Part shown: positions 62,099 through 64,000 of the stretch, in pieces
Layout: each line of letters starts with the position of its first letter
Position numbering within the stretch: position 1 is the first letter of the stretch
Source of the DNA: Guillardia theta CCMP2712
Lineage: Eukaryota; Cryptophyceae; Pyrenomonadales; Geminigeraceae
DNA length: 64,000 nt
Direction of reading: 5' to 3'
Assembly: GCF_000315625.1 (NCBI RefSeq)
Contig: NW_005434545.1
Span: forward strand, 65,669-129,668
Translations under genes and position numbers: made by a program
The notes under the pieces: model-generated
Databases searched by the model: none
Seen by the model: the letters and a program-made list of their open reading frames with translations, nothing else
Told to the model about the DNA's origin: nothing

Positions 62099-63388
62099 AT
62101 GTCGAGCAACCCATCAGATCCCTTCACACTGTGGCTGTCCAAGCTGGACAGCATGTCATCAGACTTGCAAACTGAGCAGAGAGAAGTTGGGCTTGCTGGG
62201 TCAGGCATGGACAACCTCAAGTCATGGTTCACCGACTCGATGCCGGCACAACTGACCAACAAGCATCATTCGGATGGAGATCTGATAAAATCACTGCAAA
62301 AGCTGGTGAGACCTTTGTGATGATGAAGAGAAGTTTGTGACTTGGGTGCACTGAACGGCGTAGACGGCGCGAACCTTCGATCCTGTGGAGCCGATGTCGT
62401 GCTTCCATCCTCCTTCCATCTTCTGCTGACGCGCTCCTTCAACAGGAAATCGAATAGCAACAGCTGGCCCTGGCCATCTCAACAAGATCACGACGCCAGA
62501 GAACAGCCTGTAATTGCACGTGTCACCGAGTATCATGAGCTGAAATTTTGAAGTTGCTGGCCAAACTCAAGCCGAGTGGTCCGCCGAAAACTCTTTGCAG
62601 GTTCAAAAGAGGAGGAGGATTGGTGTGCCTTGTTATCGTTGAGCTCGCTATGCAACAGAGATCTGCCCAAGAAAACTTCCAATCCTTACGCTCACAGCGT
62701 GCTGCGCACTCCTTCCGCCGTGGCCATGGCTTCGAGAATAGAGGCCGAGGAAAGGATTCGTTCCCTTGAGATCTTCGTCTGCCTCATTTTCCTCTCTCCA
62801 GGTCTTTGTCGAGCAGCCCAACTCTTGGCGCACGCCTGATCCTACCCCTCGCTATTCAGCTCGAGAGCATCGCAGCGAGGAGGTGCTGAAGACTTCAAGG
62901 AGGTGAGCGAAGGGGAAGGAGTGAGAGGTTGCAGAGGATAGACAAGGATCAACGACGGGAGGAGCGCGGGAGTGCATCAGTGTAGCGTTTCGCTGTCATG
63001 GTTGACTGTGCTGGACAGTTTGCACAGTGCTTTCAACTCCAAACTCAATTCCAGGGACGATATTACCATCCTGTCCGGAGAAAGATTTGTAGAGAGTTTG
63101 GATCTCCCCAAGTCAGCCAGATCTCCGAGCAAGTCTGTAGATCTCGAAGGCATCAAGAATCAGGTTTTCATCGTCCACTCGACGCCGAGTCAATTGACAT
63201 CATTTCAGGTTAGGAAGCTCTCGTCGCACTTGTCTCCTCAAACGCGATCTTATGAGTGAGTCAATCATGAGTGGATGAGTTTTACATACTGTTGTGCTGA
63301 CTTCGCATGGTGCGCTTCAAGAAACGGTCCCATGACACCATCATCCCAACAGCAACTCTGCCGAGACATCACGCCAGGAATGAGGTGA
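62099..63388 (+). CDS. Unrecognised multi-exon protein
   Basis: Starts at ATG 62099 with SNPSDPFTLWLSKLDSMSSD, continuing to LIKSLQKL, where a GT donor follows (about 62305). Later open segments with splice sites include NRIATAGPGHLNKITTPEN (62455), KLLAKLKPSGPPKTLC (62550), SKEEEDWCALLSLSSLCNRD (62601), MASRIEAEERIRSLE (62729) and FVEQPNSWRTPDPTPRYSAR (62806). LTVLDSLHSAFNSKLNSRDD (62996), a Ser-rich KSARSPSKSVDLEGIKNQVF and a final NGPMTPSSQQQLCRDITPG, stopping at 63386-63388, follow. Composition is ordinary coding sequence, with short hydrophobic clusters and Ser/Pro linkers, but I recognise no family. Exon joints are tentative. It converges with RPL23A. Confidence 0.5.
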
Positions 63389-63680
63389 ACTAACTGTCAT
63401 CGCCGCTTTGATGTTGATTCAAGCTTGCAACTTAGGAACGGGGAGCTGTGGCATCAAGACCTTCAAAAACGACTGGAGAATCTCCTCTCACCCCTCAACT
63501 CATGGAAATGACCGCATGAGTCCATATTCTTTCACTTTACATTTCTTTTCTGTAAAACAACAAAATATCCCCTCTGAGACATTTGTATGCGAAAACCTCA
63601 AACACTGCTCATATGTCGCTCGCTCGCAAAATCAAAACATACATGGACGCCTTTCCAAGTTTTATTTTCAAAAAATTGGC

Positions 63681-64000
63681 TTAGATGATTCCAATCTTGT
63701 TGGCAACATCGAGAGCATCAAAATCCTGTGTCAAGCGCACATATGCCTTCTTGACCCCGTCCGGTCGTACAAGAGTGTTAACCTTGGAGCAGGAAATATC
63801 GTACATCTTTTTAACTGCTTGAGAGATCTGGCGCTTATTGGCACGGACATCGGTGATGAAGACAAGGGTGTTGTTGTCTTCGATCTTCTTCATCGCAGAC
63901 TCAGTAGTTAGAGGGTACCTGCATCTCCGTCACACAGACCACCTCCTCTCCCTCTCCTCCTCTCTCACTTAATAATCTGGAATTGGTCGAGCTTGTTAGC
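63681..64000 (-). CDS. RPL23A: Ribosomal protein uL23 (RPL23A), 5' part outside window
   Basis: The minus-strand exon from about 63919 down to TAA at 63681 encodes [20 protein letters not shown], then [31 protein letters not shown] and the C-terminus [12 protein letters not shown]. These are the near-invariant C-terminal blocks of eukaryotic uL23. An intron (about 63920-63968, GT-AG) separates it from [11 protein letters not shown] at the window edge, again a conserved uL23 segment. The upstream exons lie beyond 64000. uL23 sits at the exit of the large-subunit peptide tunnel and contacts SRP and nascent-chain factors. Confidence 0.96.

Noticed and set aside
63408-63911. 167-residue plus-strand frame near the window end
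   Set aside because: Its second half is antisense to the highly conserved RPL23A exon and its first half is ordinary 3' sequence.

Overview
This is nuclear DNA from an intron-rich, gene-dense unicellular eukaryote. The core genes are purely eukaryotic: CTR9, ZGPAT, SMG7, FKBP25, the KEOPS subunit Cgi121, TFIIIB Bdp1 and ribosomal protein uL23/RPL23A. Most introns are 40-60 nt GT-AG, with a minority that appear to be GC-AG. One gene carries what reads as a signal peptide followed by a Phe-starting transit peptide and an Ala-x-Ala thylakoid-type site, the layout used by algae with secondary red plastids. A cryptophyte such as Guillardia is my best guess; this is inference from composition and targeting signals only.

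Layout. 3-2948 (+) is the 3' part of CTR9. 3104-5250 (-) is a ZGPAT-like G-patch protein. 5815-8469 (+) is an 884-residue orphan. A 27-bp minisatellite lies at 8498-8738. 8749-12126 (-) is a coiled-coil protein. 12757-17279 (+) is an O-GlcNAc-transferase-like protein with a signal peptide and a 549-nt intron full of GAT repeats. 17479-20663 (-) is a calpain with a GRF zinc finger, ubiquitin-interacting motifs and SUMO-interaction-like motifs. 20940-22242 (+) is a GNB1L/Asa1 WD40 protein. 22948-25595 (+) is an ALDH3-type fatty aldehyde dehydrogenase with a C-terminal membrane anchor. 25712-28321 (-) is SMG7/EST1-like. 28971-31000 (+) is a probable thylakoid-lumen repeat protein. 32434-34660 (+) is a membrane-linked protein kinase. 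34774-44184 (-) is a giant cadherin-like multi-pass surface protein. 44479-45291 (+) is Cgi121/TPRKB. 45606-48643 (-) is an LRR protein. 49384-50493 (+) is FKBP25. 50687-53041 (-) is a signal-anchor coiled-coil protein. 54261-58396 (+) is Bdp1. 58830-59508 (+) is a small SAP-like protein. 60013-61476 (-) is a SAM methyltransferase. 62099-63388 (+) is unrecognised. 63681-64000 (-) is RPL23A, cut by the window edge.

Genes are packed in alternating convergent and divergent pairs, with gaps of about 100-700 bp. No operon or single pathway is apparent. Several genes serve RNA and chromatin housekeeping (Paf1 complex, NMD, KEOPS, Pol III initiation). No mobile element, CRISPR array, rRNA or tRNA gene was seen. 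Most gene models were joined by eye from protein similarity and splice sites, so internal exon boundaries are approximate. The most novel item is the calpain, which joins a protease to a nested zinc finger and apparent ubiquitin- and SUMO-reading motifs.
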